DNA from: Constrictibacter sp. MBR-5
GTDB lineage: Bacteria; Pseudomonadota; Alphaproteobacteria; JAJUGE01
Length of the DNA: 64,000 nt
Assembly (NCBI RefSeq): GCF_040549485.1
Contig: NZ_JBEPTK010000004.1
Location: 248,001 to 312,000 of the forward strand
Reading direction: 5' to 3'
Made by a program: the position numbers and the translations under genes. Positions 55,807 to 64,000 of the stretch are shown here, in pieces. Under the pieces are notes generated by a model. It searched no databases and was not told the DNA's origin. It worked only from the letters and a program-made list of their open reading frames with translations. The number at the start of each line of letters is the position of its first letter. The stretch's first letter is position 1.

Positions 55807-55831
55807 GGAACTCCCGGCGTCGCTGTCGGTT
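55807..55831 (+). promoter_or_regulatory. EcfG-like promoter match before the secreted-protein gene
   Basis: GGAAC (55807-55811), 17 bp, then GTT (55829-55831) agrees with the alphaproteobacterial general stress (EcfG) consensus GGAAC-N16/17-cGTT. It lies about 140 bp before the gene at 55972. In GC-rich DNA such a match can be chance. Confidence 0.35.
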
Positions 55832-55971
55832 GGAAGCGTTCGACAAGGCGCACCGGTTTCCCAGGCTCGGTGCTCGGCCTGCTCAGGGGCGCCGACCGCC
55901 GTCGACGTTTCCGGCGACCCTGCACCGCCCGGCCGGCGCACCGCCACCTCCTCTCGAAGAGGGAGCCATTG

Positions 55972-56382
55972 ATGAATCGCTCTGCGATCGCTGCCGGCGG
56001 CTTCGTCGCCGCCCTGCTCGCTTCCACGGCCGCGGCTGCCGCGCCTGCCGGCACCGGTGCACCATCCGACGCCGCGGCATCGGGTGGAACTGCGTCAGAG
56101 GGCACCGCCGAGCCCGTCGCCGTCTTCGCCGGGACCGGCAACCGCACGACGGCGTCGTTCGAGGTCGAAAGTGCCTGGGAGGTCGCGTGGGACACGACGG
56201 GCCGCCGCTTCCAGCTCGTCCTGGAGAGCACCGAAAGCCAGATCCCCAGCATCGTCGCCGATCAGGTACAGGCCGGTAGCGGGACCCGGAACTACGTCAA
56301 CCCCGGTACCTACAGCTTCGAGGTGCGCGCCGACGGTCCCTGGCGCGTCGAGGTCCGGCCGACCCTCTCCGGCAGCCGCTGA
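55972..56382 (+). CDS. Exported hypothetical protein
   Basis: A 136-aa protein with a signal peptide (IAAGGFVAALLASTAAAAAPA). The mature part is a small beta domain: VAVFAGTGNRTTASFEVES, WEVAWDTTGRRFQLVLE and TYSFEVRADGPWRVEVRP, resembling exported beta-sandwich proteins. No family name can be given. GAAGAGGGA lies before the ATG. It is the first gene in a run with a DUF4142 and an SDR gene. Confidence 0.65.
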   Translation: MNRSAIAAGGFVAALLASTAAAAAPAGTGAPSDAAASGGTASEGTAEPVAVFAGTGNRTTASFEVESAWEVAWDTTGRRFQLVLESTESQIPSIVADQVQAGSGTRNYVNPGTYSFEVRADGPWRVEVRPTLSGSR

Positions 56383-56479
56383 TGGGCGGCACCTTGGTGC
56401 GCTGACGGTGGCATGCCCGTCGGTCACCACCGCCGCACGATGCGGGGTTGCACCCGCAGCCGATATTCGACCGGCACGC

Positions 56480-56503
56480 GAACCTTTCCCGCGGGGACCT
56501 GTT
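56480..56503 (+). promoter_or_regulatory. EcfG-like promoter match before the DUF4142 gene
   Basis: CGAAC (last four bases 56480-56483), 17 bp, then GTT (56501-56503) is one base off the GGAAC-N17-GTT consensus and lies 85 bp before ATG 56588, a good distance. The same type of site occurs 674 bp upstream. Confidence 0.4.
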
Positions 56504-56587
56504 GTGAATGCATCGTGACCCGCGGGTGCTGATCGCACCACTGGCCGCGATGCGACACTCGTCCCCTGCACGGAAAGAGAGAGTGAC

Positions 56588-57100
56588 ATGCAACGCATCA
56601 CGTTCGCCTTCGCGGCAGTGGTGGCCTTCGGCGCCGTCGGGTGCGCGCAGCTCGGGATGCACGGCAATGCCGACGAGGCGGCGTCCTTCGTGCCGGCTGC
56701 CGCATCCTCGAACAGCTTCGAGATCCGCAGCAGCCGCCTCGCCCTGGACCGCACCCAGTCTCCGCCTGTCCGACGGTTCGCGACCCAGATGATCGAGGAC
56801 CATACGGAAGCGGGCCGGCAGATGGCCGCCGCCGCCTCGGCAGCCGGCATCACGCCGCCGGCCGAGCCGCTGATGCCGCGCCACCGGGAGATGCTGGACG
56901 AGCTGCGCGCGAGCAGCGACGCCGCGTTCGACGGCCGATACATCGAGATGCAGACCGCGGCGCACGAGGAGGCGATCACCCTGTTCTCCGCCTATGCCGA
57001 CGGCGGCGACGTACCCGCCCTGCAGTCCTTCGCGCGCGCCACCCTGCCGACCCTCCGGCAGCATTACGAGCATGTCCAGCGGCTCGAAGCACGCCGGTGA
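56588..57100 (+). CDS. DUF4142 (ferritin-like) lipoprotein
   Basis: A 170-aa helical protein with a lipobox-like FGAVGC near residue 19. The DUF4142 core is visible: ASSNSFEIRSSRLALDRTQS, RRFATQMIEDHTEAG and FDGRYIEMQTAAHEEAITLF, then LPTLRQHYEHVQRLE. Such proteins form a four-helix bundle in the periplasm and are often linked to stress, but no metal ligands are proven. A strong hairpin follows the stop. Confidence 0.85.
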   Translation: MQRITFAFAAVVAFGAVGCAQLGMHGNADEAASFVPAAASSNSFEIRSSRLALDRTQSPPVRRFATQMIEDHTEAGRQMAAAASAAGITPPAEPLMPRHREMLDELRASSDAAFDGRYIEMQTAAHEEAITLFSAYADGGDVPALQSFARATLPTLRQHYEHVQRLEARR

Positions 57101-57105
57101 GAGAG

Positions 57106-57137
57106 GCCCGTCCCGCGGGCTTCCGCGTGGGACGGGC
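57106..57137 (+). terminator. Hairpin between the DUF4142 and SDR genes
   Basis: GCCCGTCCC (57106-57114) pairs with GGGACGGGC (57129-57137), and GCGG/CCGC extend the stem inside. It sits 6 bp after the DUF4142 stop, so the SDR gene may need its own promoter. Confidence 0.55.
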
Positions 57138-57201
57138 TTCCGACCACACGATTCTGCATCGACGGCGCGGGATGTGGCCGCGTGCAGCGAGGAGCATCGA
57201 G

Positions 57202-58071
57202 ATGAACGATCCGCGAACCGCGGGGCCGACCCCGCCTCAGCCGAAGCAGCAACAGGAGATGCCCGGCAAGACCGAGCCCATGCGCCCGGCGCCCGACCAT
57301 GGCGAGGCGAGCTACCGCGGCAACGACCGGCTGTCGGGGCGGGTGGCGATCATCACCGGGGCCGATTCCGGGATAGGCCGCGCGGTCGCGATCGCCTTCG
57401 CCCGCGAGGGCGCGGATGTGGTCGTCGGCTATCTCGACGAGCACGAGGATGCCGAGGAGACGGCGCGTTGGGTGCGCGAGGCGGGCCGGCGGGCCCTGCT
57501 GGTGCCGGGCGACGTGAAGGACGAGAGCTTCTGCCGCTCGCTGGTGGAGCGCACGGTCGCGGAGTTCGGCCGTCTGGACATTCTCGTGAACAACGCGGCG
57601 CATCAGGCGACGATCGAAGAGATCGAGGACATCACCGCGGAGGAGTGGGACATCACGTTCCGCACCAACGTCTATAGCCAGTTCTTCCTGGCCAAGGCAG
57701 CGATCCGGCACATGAAGCCGGGCAGCGCCATCGTGAACACCACCTCGATCAACGCGAAGAGCCCCACGCCGACGCTCCTGGCCTACGCCACGACGAAGGG
57801 CGCCATCGCGAACTTCACCGCGGGTCTGTCGAATCTGGTCGCGCCAAAGGGAATCCGGGTGAACGCCGTGGCGCCCGGGCCGATCTGGACGCCGCTCATT
57901 CCCTCGACCCTGCCGCCGGAGAAGGTCGAGAGCTTCGGCGGCGATACGCCCATCGGGCGCGTCGGCCAGCCGGCGGAACTGGCGCCGGCCTACGTCCTGC
58001 TGGCGTCCGACGAGGGCAGTTACATCACCGGCGCCGTCATACCCGTGACCGGCGGCCGTCTGATGCTCTGA
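57202..58071 (+). CDS. SDR-family oxidoreductase (YghA-like)
   Basis: A 289-aa short-chain dehydrogenase with an N-terminal extension of about 45 residues rich in Pro, Gln and Glu. The NAD(P) motif IITGADSGIGRAVAIAFARE is near residue 52, ILVNNAAHQ near 133 and the Tyr/Lys pair in LLAYATTKGA near 197. The layout with MPGKTEPMRPAPDHGE is typical of the YghA/stress-associated SDR group. GGAG lies before ATG 57202. The substrate is unknown. Confidence 0.9.
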   Translation: MNDPRTAGPTPPQPKQQQEMPGKTEPMRPAPDHGEASYRGNDRLSGRVAIITGADSGIGRAVAIAFAREGADVVVGYLDEHEDAEETARWVREAGRRALLVPGDVKDESFCRSLVERTVAEFGRLDILVNNAAHQATIEEIEDITAEEWDITFRTNVYSQFFLAKAAIRHMKPGSAIVNTTSINAKSPTPTLLAYATTKGAIANFTAGLSNLVAPKGIRVNAVAPGPIWTPLIPSTLPPEKVESFGGDTPIGRVGQPAELAPAYVLLASDEGSYITGAVIPVTGGRLML

Positions 58072-58081
58072 TGGCGGACCG

Positions 58082-59299
58082 TCAGGCGCCCCGCGCCATG
58101 ATCCGTTTGGCGGCGAGGGCGGCAAAGCCGACGACGAGTCCCCAGAACGCCGCGCCGATGCCGAGCAGCGTCATCCCCGACGCCGTCGCGACGAAGGTCA
58201 GGATTGCCGCCTCGCGCTCGTCCGGGTCGGCGAGCATTGCGCCCATCGCGTTGGTCAGCGGCCCGATCAGCGCCACGCCAGCGATCGCCGCCACGGTCTG
58301 CGCCGGCATGGCCGTGAACAGTCCGACCAGCGGTGCCGAAAACAGCGCCAGCACCGCGTAGCAGCCGGCGTAGAGCATCCCGACGAGCCAGCGCCGCCAC
58401 GGGTCGGGGTGCGCGTCGGGACCCGTGCAGATCGCCGCGGTGATGGCGGCGAGGTTCACGCTGAAGGCGCCGAACGGCGCCAGGATCATCGTCGCGGCGC
58501 CCGTCGCCATCAGCACCGGCCGCGGCGGCGGCTCGTAGCCCGAGGTGCGCAGCACGACGAAGCCGGGCAGGTTCTGCGAGACCAGCGTCACCAGGAACAG
58601 CGGCACGCCCAGGCTGACCACGGCGCGCCAGTCGAAGACCGGCACCACCGGCGCCAGCGTGCCGAAGGCAGCCGCCCCCCCGACGCTCACCTGTCCGCGC
58701 GCCAGCACCATGCCGATCGCGGCGACCAGCACGACCAGCAGCGCATAGGCGGGAAAGCGCTGGCGCGCCGCCAGATAGACGACCAGCAGCAGGCCGGCCA
58801 ACGTCCAGTCGGTCTCGAAGGTGCGGAACAGGCCGATGCAGAAGGGCAGCAGCACGCCCGCCAGCATCGCCGCCGCGACAGCCCCCGGAATCCTCTCGGC
58901 GAGCCGCGACAGCGCCGGCAGCAGGCCGAGCAGCACCGTGAGGGCGCCGGCGGCGACGAAGGTGCCGACCGCCGTCGGATAGCCGATGCCGAGGGTGCTG
59001 GCGGCGATCAGGGCGGCACCGGAGGTCGACCAGGCGAGCACGATCGGCATGCGGAAGGCGAGGCTCAGGCCGCCGCCGGCGACCGCCATGCCGATGCAGA
59101 GCGCGGTGACCATCGAGGCGATCTGGTCGGGCGTGCCCCCGACCGACAGCCCCGCCTGCACGACCAGCGCCACCGTGCTGCCGAACCCGACCAGGGCTGC
59201 GATCGCCGCCGCCGAGAAGGCCGAGGGCGGCAGCAGCGGCGCGCGGCCAGGATCGGGGCGGGCGGAATGGGGGCTGGCGGGACCGGCGGGAGGCGTCAT
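58082..59299 (-). CDS. Benzoate/H+ symporter (BenE family)
   Basis: A 405-aa inner-membrane permease with about twelve hydrophobic segments. FGSTVALVVQAGLSVGGTPDQ near residue 40, PIVLAWSTSGAALIAA near 85 and GAFSVNLAAITAAICTG near 280 are typical of BenE, which imports benzoate. No benzoate catabolic gene is adjacent, so the substrate is inferred only from the family. ATG 59299 fits the family start better than the extended open frame. Confidence 0.88.
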   Translation of the reverse strand: MTPPAGPASPHSARPDPGRAPLLPPSAFSAAAIAALVGFGSTVALVVQAGLSVGGTPDQIASMVTALCIGMAVAGGGLSLAFRMPIVLAWSTSGAALIAASTLGIGYPTAVGTFVAAGALTVLLGLLPALSRLAERIPGAVAAAMLAGVLLPFCIGLFRTFETDWTLAGLLLVVYLAARQRFPAYALLVVLVAAIGMVLARGQVSVGGAAAFGTLAPVVPVFDWRAVVSLGVPLFLVTLVSQNLPGFVVLRTSGYEPPPRPVLMATGAATMILAPFGAFSVNLAAITAAICTGPDAHPDPWRRWLVGMLYAGCYAVLALFSAPLVGLFTAMPAQTVAAIAGVALIGPLTNAMGAMLADPDEREAAILTFVATASGMTLLGIGAAFWGLVVGFAALAAKRIMARGA

Positions 59300-59448
59300 G
59301 CCCGGCTGTATAAAGCCGGGCCGCCGCGCCGACGAGCGCAATCCGCCCCGCCCGCACCGCATTGCACCGTCCGGATCACAGGATCATATGCCTAAATCCG
59401 GGTCGCCACGCCGGCCGGCGAGGGCGGCGACGGCGACCAGGGACGAAC

Positions 59449-59553
59449 GGGAATGAAAAGGAAGGAAAGGGAATGGATGGAAAGGGAATGAAAAGGAACG
59501 AAGCATCGCCACGCGACGCGCCCGGGGCCGCCAACCCATGAAAGGGAAGGAAA
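59449..59553. repeat. Purine-rich repeat field in the benE/pseudoprotease gap
   Basis: GGGAATGAAAAGGAA occurs at 59449-59463 and again at 59484-59498, with GAAGGAAAGGGAATGG between; a third related word ATGAAAGGGAAGGAAA lies at 59538-59553. Similar words occur inside the terminase-like gene at 29537-29565. No gene is seen in this 294-bp gap. Confidence 0.8.
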
Positions 59554-59593
59554 CCCCATCCCACTCTCACATACGTGAAAGCCGCCGCGTCCC

Positions 59594-60577
59594 TCAGAAG
59601 CTCTGCGGCTTGCGCAGCCAGCCGTAGCGGTCGGCGCTGCGGACGCGCACCGTCTCGGGCGTCAGGTCCTTGAGGACCGTCAGTTCGACCTCCGTGCCGG
59701 CGCTCCCGCTGCTCCAGAGGGCGCGGTAGAAGGCCTCGAGGCTGCGCACCGGCTGTCCCGCGACGCCGAGCACGATGTCGCCGGGCTTCAGTCCGGCGGC
59801 GGCGGCCGGGCCGTCGGCCGCGACGCGCTCGACGATCAGCCGGCCCTTGGTCTCGTCGGTGTAGAGGCCGAGCCACGGCCGGCGCGGCCCGCTCTCCCGC
59901 CCCTCCGCCAGGAGGTCGGCGAGGATCGGCTTCAGCAGGTCGACGGGCACGAACATGTTGCCGGGCAGCACAGTGTCCGGCACCGCGTCGGCGACCTGGA
60001 GATAGCCGATGCCGACGAGGCGGCCGTCGCCGTCGATCAGCGCGGCGCCGGTCCACAGCGGGTGCGGCGGGCTGGTGTAGATCGCGCTGTCGAGCAGATA
60101 CTCCCACGAGCCGGCGAACGGCCGCTTGGAGACCACGAGCGCCGGCTGCGCAGAATCGGCGCCGCCATAGGCCACGATCAGCACGGGGTCCCGGGTCGCG
60201 AGCTTGGTGGAGTCGCCCAGCCGCAGCGGGCTGGCGTCGAGGCCGGTGGGCACGCGCAGCAGGCCGAGGCCGCTCTCGCTGTGATAGGCGATCACCCGCG
60301 CCGGCAGCCGCTTGCCGCCCTCGGCGAGGACGCTCACCCGCTCGGCCTCCATCACGGCGAAGCCGATGGTGAGCACCAGGCCGGCACCGTCGATGACGAC
60401 ACCGCTCGCCTGGCGTGTCGTGCCGAGGGTCGCGGCGGAGCGGGCGTCGGCCACCGTCTCCGCCTCCACCCCGACGACCGCAGGCAGGATGCGCTCCGGC
60501 GTCAGCTGCGCCGCCGCGCCCGGCGCGCCGGCGCCGAAAGCCATCAACCCGAGGAGCAGCACCCAGATGCGACGCAT
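59594..60577 (-). CDS. DegP/HtrA-like trypsin-fold protein with PDZ, catalytic triad lost
   Basis: A 327-aa exported protein. A signal peptide (VLLLGLMAFGAGAPGAAAQ) precedes a trypsin-like domain and a C-terminal PDZ domain (RLIVERVAADGPAAAAGLKPGD near 245). In active S1C proteases the His lies in TNxHVV, the Asp in DLAVLK and the Ser in GNSGGP. Here these positions read LVLTIGFAV, SGLGLLRVP and LWTGAAL, so none of the triad is retained. It is therefore a likely pseudoprotease that binds peptides or acts as an adaptor. ATG 60577 is chosen for the signal peptide. Divergent from trmFO. Confidence 0.8.
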   Translation of the reverse strand: MRRIWVLLLGLMAFGAGAPGAAAQLTPERILPAVVGVEAETVADARSAATLGTTRQASGVVIDGAGLVLTIGFAVMEAERVSVLAEGGKRLPARVIAYHSESGLGLLRVPTGLDASPLRLGDSTKLATRDPVLIVAYGGADSAQPALVVSKRPFAGSWEYLLDSAIYTSPPHPLWTGAALIDGDGRLVGIGYLQVADAVPDTVLPGNMFVPVDLLKPILADLLAEGRESGPRRPWLGLYTDETKGRLIVERVAADGPAAAAGLKPGDIVLGVAGQPVRSLEAFYRALWSSGSAGTEVELTVLKDLTPETVRVRSADRYGWLRKPQSF

Positions 60578-60740
60578 CGATACCTCCCGCCTCCAGCGAC
60601 CAGCAGGCCTGAGATGCAAACACTACGTCGCCCGGCCGCCGCGACCAGGGGCAAGGCCGGCCGGGAGACGTGATTTGCGCCGCCGCACCGCCTGACCTAG
60701 AACCTGCGGCAACGATCACCGAAGGTGCACGGGTCTTTTG

Positions 60741-62099
60741 ATGAAACCCATCCATGTCGTCGGCGGCGGTCTCGCGGGAAGCGAGGCGGCCTGGCAGATC
60801 GCGCGGGCGGGGGTCCCGGTCGTGCTGCACGAGATGCGGCCGCTGCGGAAGACCGACGCGCACCAGACGGACGGGCTGGCCGAGCTGGTGTGTTCGAACT
60901 CGTTCCGGTCGGACGATCCGGAGAACAACGCCGTCGGGCTTTTGCATGCCGAGATGCGGCGCTGCGACTCGGTCATCCTGGCGGCGGCCGACGCGCACCA
61001 GGTGCCGGCGGGCGGTGCGCTGGCGGTCGACCGGGAGGGCTTCTCGGCGGCGGTGACGGCCGCCCTCGCCGCCGAGCCGCTGGTCACCATCGAGCGCGGC
61101 GAGATCGAGGGCCTGCCGCCGGAAGCGTGGGACTCGGTCATCGTCGCGACCGGCCCGCTCACCTCGGCGGCACTCGCCGAAGCGATCCAGGGGCTGACGG
61201 GCGAAGACTCCCTCGCCTTCTTCGACGCCATAGCGCCGATCGTCTATCGCGAGTCGATCGACATGGAGAAGGCCTGGTTCCAGTCGCGCTACGACAAGCC
61301 TGGCCCCGGCGGCACCGGCGCCGACTACATCAACTGCGCCTTCGAGCGCGACCAGTACGAGGCCTTCATCGCGGCATTGCTGGAGGCCGACCGCATCGAC
61401 TTCCGCGAGTGGGAGAAGAACACCCCCTACTTCGAGGGCTGCCTGCCGATCGAGGTGATGGCGCAGCGCGGCGCCGACACGCTGCGCTTCGGGCCGATGA
61501 AGCCGGTCGGCCTCACCGATCCGCGCACCGGCCGGCGGCCCTGGGCGGTGGTGCAGCTGCGCCAGGACAACGCGCTGGGCACCCTGTTCAACCTGGTCGG
61601 CTTCCAGACCAAGCTGAAGTGGGGCGAGCAGAGCCGCGTGCTGCACATGATCCCCGGACTCGAGAACGCCCGCTTCGCCCGCTTCGGCGGCATCCACCGC
61701 AACACCTTCCTGAACAGCCCGAAGCTGCTCGACGACCGACTGCGCCTGCGCGCCGATCCGCGCCTGCGCTTCGCCGGCCAGATCACCGGCGTCGAGGGCT
61801 ATGTCGAGAGTGCGGCCTGCGGCCTGCTCGCCGGCCGCTTCGCGGCGGCGGAACGGCTGGGCGTGGCGATCGACTCGCCGCCGGTGACGACGGCGCTGGG
61901 CGCGATGCTGGCGCACGTCACCGGCGGCCATCTGGCGGAAGGTACGAGTTTCCAGCCGATGAACGTCAATTTCGGCCTGTTCCCGCCGCTGGAATTCGAG
62001 GGCAAGAAGCCGCCCAAGGGCAAGGACCGCAAGCGCGCCCTGGCCGCCCGGGCCGTCACCGACCTCGGCGGCTGGCTGGAGGCGGCGCCCGCCGCCTGA
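60741..62099 (+). CDS. trmFO: Methylenetetrahydrofolate-tRNA-(uracil-5-)-methyltransferase
   Basis: A 452-aa flavoprotein that methylates U54 of tRNA with 5,10-methylene-THF and FADH2. The FAD motif [20 protein letters not shown] is near residue 4, CSNSFRSD near 53, the Cys-containing [14 protein letters not shown] near 196 and [12 protein letters not shown] near 315. A TTG one codon upstream is ignored. It draws on the same folate pool as the FTHFS gene at 2.5 kb. Confidence 0.95.
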   Translation: MKPIHVVGGGLAGSEAAWQIARAGVPVVLHEMRPLRKTDAHQTDGLAELVCSNSFRSDDPENNAVGLLHAEMRRCDSVILAAADAHQVPAGGALAVDREGFSAAVTAALAAEPLVTIERGEIEGLPPEAWDSVIVATGPLTSAALAEAIQGLTGEDSLAFFDAIAPIVYRESIDMEKAWFQSRYDKPGPGGTGADYINCAFERDQYEAFIAALLEADRIDFREWEKNTPYFEGCLPIEVMAQRGADTLRFGPMKPVGLTDPRTGRRPWAVVQLRQDNALGTLFNLVGFQTKLKWGEQSRVLHMIPGLENARFARFGGIHRNTFLNSPKLLDDRLRLRADPRLRFAGQITGVEGYVESAACGLLAGRFAAAERLGVAIDSPPVTTALGAMLAHVTGGHLAEGTSFQPMNVNFGLFPPLEFEGKKPPKGKDRKRALAARAVTDLGGWLEAAPAA

Positions 62100-62126
62100 C
62101 GCTGACGGGCTTCGGCAGCGCCCGGT

Positions 62127-62996
62127 TCAGTAGCGCCCGCTTACCGAGGCGGCGAGCAGCCGCCACGCGCGCGACGGCAGCGGCGACGCGACGCGTGGGT
62201 CGAACGGGTTCCAGCCGGCCCGGCGCAGTTGGGCCAGATGGCCGTTGGCCAGGGCGCCGCAGAGGAGTGCCGGCAACGCGCGGCGCGGCACCTGCCGCCG
62301 CAGGACCCTGCCCGCCGCCAGCCGCGCCTCGGCCGCCTCGGCGACACGCCGCACAACGCCGGAAAGCGCGGACGAGCCGCCACGCTCGACGACGTCGTGA
62401 GCCGTGAGCCCCGCCTCCGCCAGCAGGTCGGCCGGCATGGCGCAACGGCGCATGCGCGCATGGAACGGCACCGCACGGATCAGCCCGACAAGCCCCCAGG
62501 CGGTGCCGACCGCCTCGCCCGCGGCCATTGCAGGGGCATCGCGCGCGCCCAGGACCTGCAGGGCGAGCCGGACGAGCCCACCGGCGGTGTCGCGCGCATA
62601 GGCCGTGAGCGCATCGAGATCGGCCGGCGGGTCGTCCGCCATGTCGGCCTCGCGCGCCTCCAGCAGCGCATCGAACGTGTCCTTGCCCAGATCGAAGCGA
62701 TGCACGGTCTCCGCCAGGGGCTCCACGACTTGGTGACGGCGCGGCGTGCCCTCGTAGATCTCGGTGATCGCGTCGCGCCACCACTGCAGTCGGATGCTGC
62801 CGATGAGCTGCTGCGAGACCATCTCGCGGCTCTTGGCGACCTCCACGTTGAAGGCGTAGAGGGCCAGCAGCCCTGGTCGCCGCTCCGCCGGTGCGAAGGC
62901 GAGCGTGGCGAAGCGGTCGGAATCGGCGACGCGCACGCTGTCGGCGCAGTAGGCCAATGCATCAGGCGAGGCCCGGGACGGCATTTCCGCGTTCAT
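62127..62996 (-). CDS. Squalene/phytoene synthase-fold protein, NDUFAF6-like
   Basis: A 289-aa helical protein. LLALYAFNVEVAKSREMVS near residue 46, SIRLQWWRDAI near 67 and VGTAWGLVGLIRAVPFHA near 165 match the complex I assembly factor NDUFAF6 type. The Asp-rich motifs that bind Mg-diphosphate in true phytoene synthases are missing (the DDxxD place reads AKSRE), so prenyl-transfer activity is unlikely. Bacterial members probably help build NADH dehydrogenase. Divergent from sodB. Confidence 0.82.
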   Translation of the reverse strand: MNAEMPSRASPDALAYCADSVRVADSDRFATLAFAPAERRPGLLALYAFNVEVAKSREMVSQQLIGSIRLQWWRDAITEIYEGTPRRHQVVEPLAETVHRFDLGKDTFDALLEAREADMADDPPADLDALTAYARDTAGGLVRLALQVLGARDAPAMAAGEAVGTAWGLVGLIRAVPFHARMRRCAMPADLLAEAGLTAHDVVERGGSSALSGVVRRVAEAAEARLAAGRVLRRQVPRRALPALLCGALANGHLAQLRRAGWNPFDPRVASPLPSRAWRLLAASVSGRY

Positions 62997-63157
62997 CCTG
63001 TCACGGCTCCACGGTACCCGGTGAAGGGCCGATTGAAGGGCGGCACTTTTCGGGTATGTTGGCGTTACTCGCCCAACGGGGACGCGAGGCCAGAAAGCCG
63101 CCGCCCGAGCAAACCAGATCGGGGCCGTCCTTCCACCGATTAACCAACGGAGCTCTC

Positions 63158-63751
63158 ATGGCTTTCGAACTGCCAGATCTTCCCTACGACCGCAGCGCCC
63201 TCGAGCCCTACATGTCGGCTCGGACGCTCGAGTTCCATCACGGGAAGCACCATCAGGCCTACTACACCGCCCTCAACAACCTCGTCAAAGACACGCCGTT
63301 CGCGTCGATGTCCCTCGAGGAGATCATCAAGAAGACCTACAACGATTCCTCCAAGGCCGGCATCTTCAACAACGCCTCCCAGGCCTGGAACCACAACCTG
63401 TTCTGGCCCAGCATGAAGAAGGGCGGCGGTGGAGCGATCCCGAGCGAGCTCGAGAAGCGCATCGTTTCCGACTTCGGTTCGGTCGACAAGTTCAAGGAAG
63501 AGTTCGTCGCCAAAGGCGTCGGCCAGTTCGGCAGCGGCTGGTGCTGGCTCGTCGAAGAGGGCGGCAAGCTGAAGTGCACGAACACGCCGAACGGCGTCGA
63601 CCCGCTTTGCTTCGACCAGACGACGCTGCTCGGCTGCGACGTGTGGGAGCACTCCTACTATCTCGACTACCAGAACCGGCGCCCCGACTACATCAAGGCT
63701 TTCCTGGACCACTTGGTGAACTGGGAAGCGGTCGCCGGGCGCCTGAAATAG
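63158..63751 (+). CDS. sodB: Iron superoxide dismutase
   Basis: A 197-aa cytosolic SOD converting superoxide to O2 and H2O2. Metal ligands are His in LEFHHGKHHQAYY, His in QAWNHNLFW, and Asp/His in LLGCDVWEHSYYLDY. The Gln in NNASQAWNH near residue 70 is the FeSOD-specific outer-sphere position. The ATG at 63158 is preceded by ACGGAG; the longer open frame upstream belongs to another frame. It ends in a strong terminator. Confidence 0.96.
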   Translation: MAFELPDLPYDRSALEPYMSARTLEFHHGKHHQAYYTALNNLVKDTPFASMSLEEIIKKTYNDSSKAGIFNNASQAWNHNLFWPSMKKGGGGAIPSELEKRIVSDFGSVDKFKEEFVAKGVGQFGSGWCWLVEEGGKLKCTNTPNGVDPLCFDQTTLLGCDVWEHSYYLDYQNRRPDYIKAFLDHLVNWEAVAGRLK

Positions 63752-63773
63752 GCTGAACCGGCGCTGTCCACGC

Positions 63774-63807
63774 AAAACCCCGGGGCTCTGCTCCGGGGTT
63801 TTTCTTT
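63774..63807 (+). terminator. Intrinsic terminator of sodB
   Basis: AAAACCCCGG and CCGGGGTTTT pair over 10 bp with a 9-nt loop, and the T-run TTTTTCTTT follows. It is the clearest Rho-independent terminator in the window. Confidence 0.9.
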
Positions 63808-63914
63808 GCGCACGTGCCCGCGGACGCGATCCGCGGAACCCCGCGGCGGCTCGAGAGTTGATCAGATAATCATCGCGTCGCCCGCGGCGCGCATCGAGTC
63901 ACGGGAGACCAACA

Positions 63915-64000
63915 ATGGAATTCATTCTCGGCATCGTCCTGCTCGCCTTGAACATCTGGGCGATCGTGAATGTCGTGCAGAGCACGGCCAGCACACTGGC
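63915..64000 (+). CDS. Small membrane protein (PLDc_N-like), 3' truncated
   Basis: Only 28 residues are visible: one hydrophobic helix, MEFILGIVLLALNIWAIVNV, then VQSTAS. The pattern matches short membrane proteins of the PLDc_N-like family in alphaproteobacteria. GGGAG lies before the ATG. The end is outside the window. Confidence 0.6.
   Translation, partial: MEFILGIVLLALNIWAIVNVVQSTASTL

Noticed and set aside
62127-62996. Phytoene or squalene synthase
   Set aside because: Both Asp-rich motifs needed for catalysis are missing.

Overview
The window is GC-rich (most genes have G or C at third codon positions) and reads as a chromosome segment of an alphaproteobacterium, probably of the Rhodospirillales or a nearby order. 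The rpmH-rnpA-yidD-yidC-engB-argB-HAD nucleotidase cluster, the NDUFAF6-like squalene/phytoene synthase homologue, TrmFO, the branched-chain-type ABC transporter genes and the PAS_5 and DUF29 proteins all fit that group. The lineage is inferred from gene order and families seen by eye. I saw no rRNA, tRNA or CRISPR array.

Layout. 1-6.1 kb: 3' part of an acyl-CoA ligase, a secreted protein with two cellulose-binding-like (CBM2-like) domains, formate-THF ligase (fhs) and an SLC13/RCK permease. 6.2-7.4 kb (minus): a small membrane protein and a metallophosphoesterase, framed by hairpin and 24-bp tandem repeats. 7.5-13.5 kb: a complete LIV-type (HAAT) ABC transporter, ATPase-ATPase-SBP-SBP-permease-permease, with tandemly duplicated binding proteins; a third paralogue lies at 51.6 kb. 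13.6-17.3 kb (minus): TVP38/DedA-like membrane protein, MerA/LPD-like flavoenzyme and an orphan histidine kinase. 17.5-22.6 kb: the rpmH to argB housekeeping cluster with a clear sigma-70 promoter and GTGA-type coupling. 22.7-27.5 kb: propionyl/acetyl-CoA carboxylase beta and alpha genes separated by two near-duplicate DUF29 genes and a 2TM protein. 27.5-28.8 kb: two PAS_5 genes. 28.9-29.8 kb: an orphan phage terminase-small-subunit-like gene.

30-45 kb: aldo/keto reductase, thioesterase, pentapeptide protein, glycosyltransferase, an unusual M20 peptidase-like protein next to a GatC/AtzG-like small protein and an amidase, a CBS-domain ClC transporter, a 918-aa MHYT hybrid kinase, uvrD and a prmA-like methyltransferase. 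44.5-49.3 kb is the accessory island: an HTH/terminase-like gene, a frameshifted IS1595 remnant, a DUF3892 gene, an HNH-like gene divergent from a 45-aa gene, a tyrosine-recombinase fragment whose catalytic Tyr is replaced, and an AT-rich two-helix membrane protein.

49.3-64 kb: PaiB-like FMN protein, lipoprotein, acrylyl-CoA reductase, the third binding protein, VOC protein, a fused double CaiB-type CoA transferase, a probable general-stress cluster (secreted protein, DUF4142, SDR) with EcfG-like promoter matches, a BenE permease, a DegP-like pseudoprotease, trmFO, an NDUFAF6-like protein, sodB with a strong terminator, and the start of a small membrane protein. The metabolic theme is acyl-CoA and organic-acid use (CoA ligase, carboxylase, CoA transferase, acrylyl-CoA reductase, thioesterase, uptake systems). 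I did not find one clear-cut new multi-gene system. The best candidates are the 44.5-49.3 kb island, the M20/GatC-like/amidase trio and the orphan terminase-like genes with promoter palindromes.
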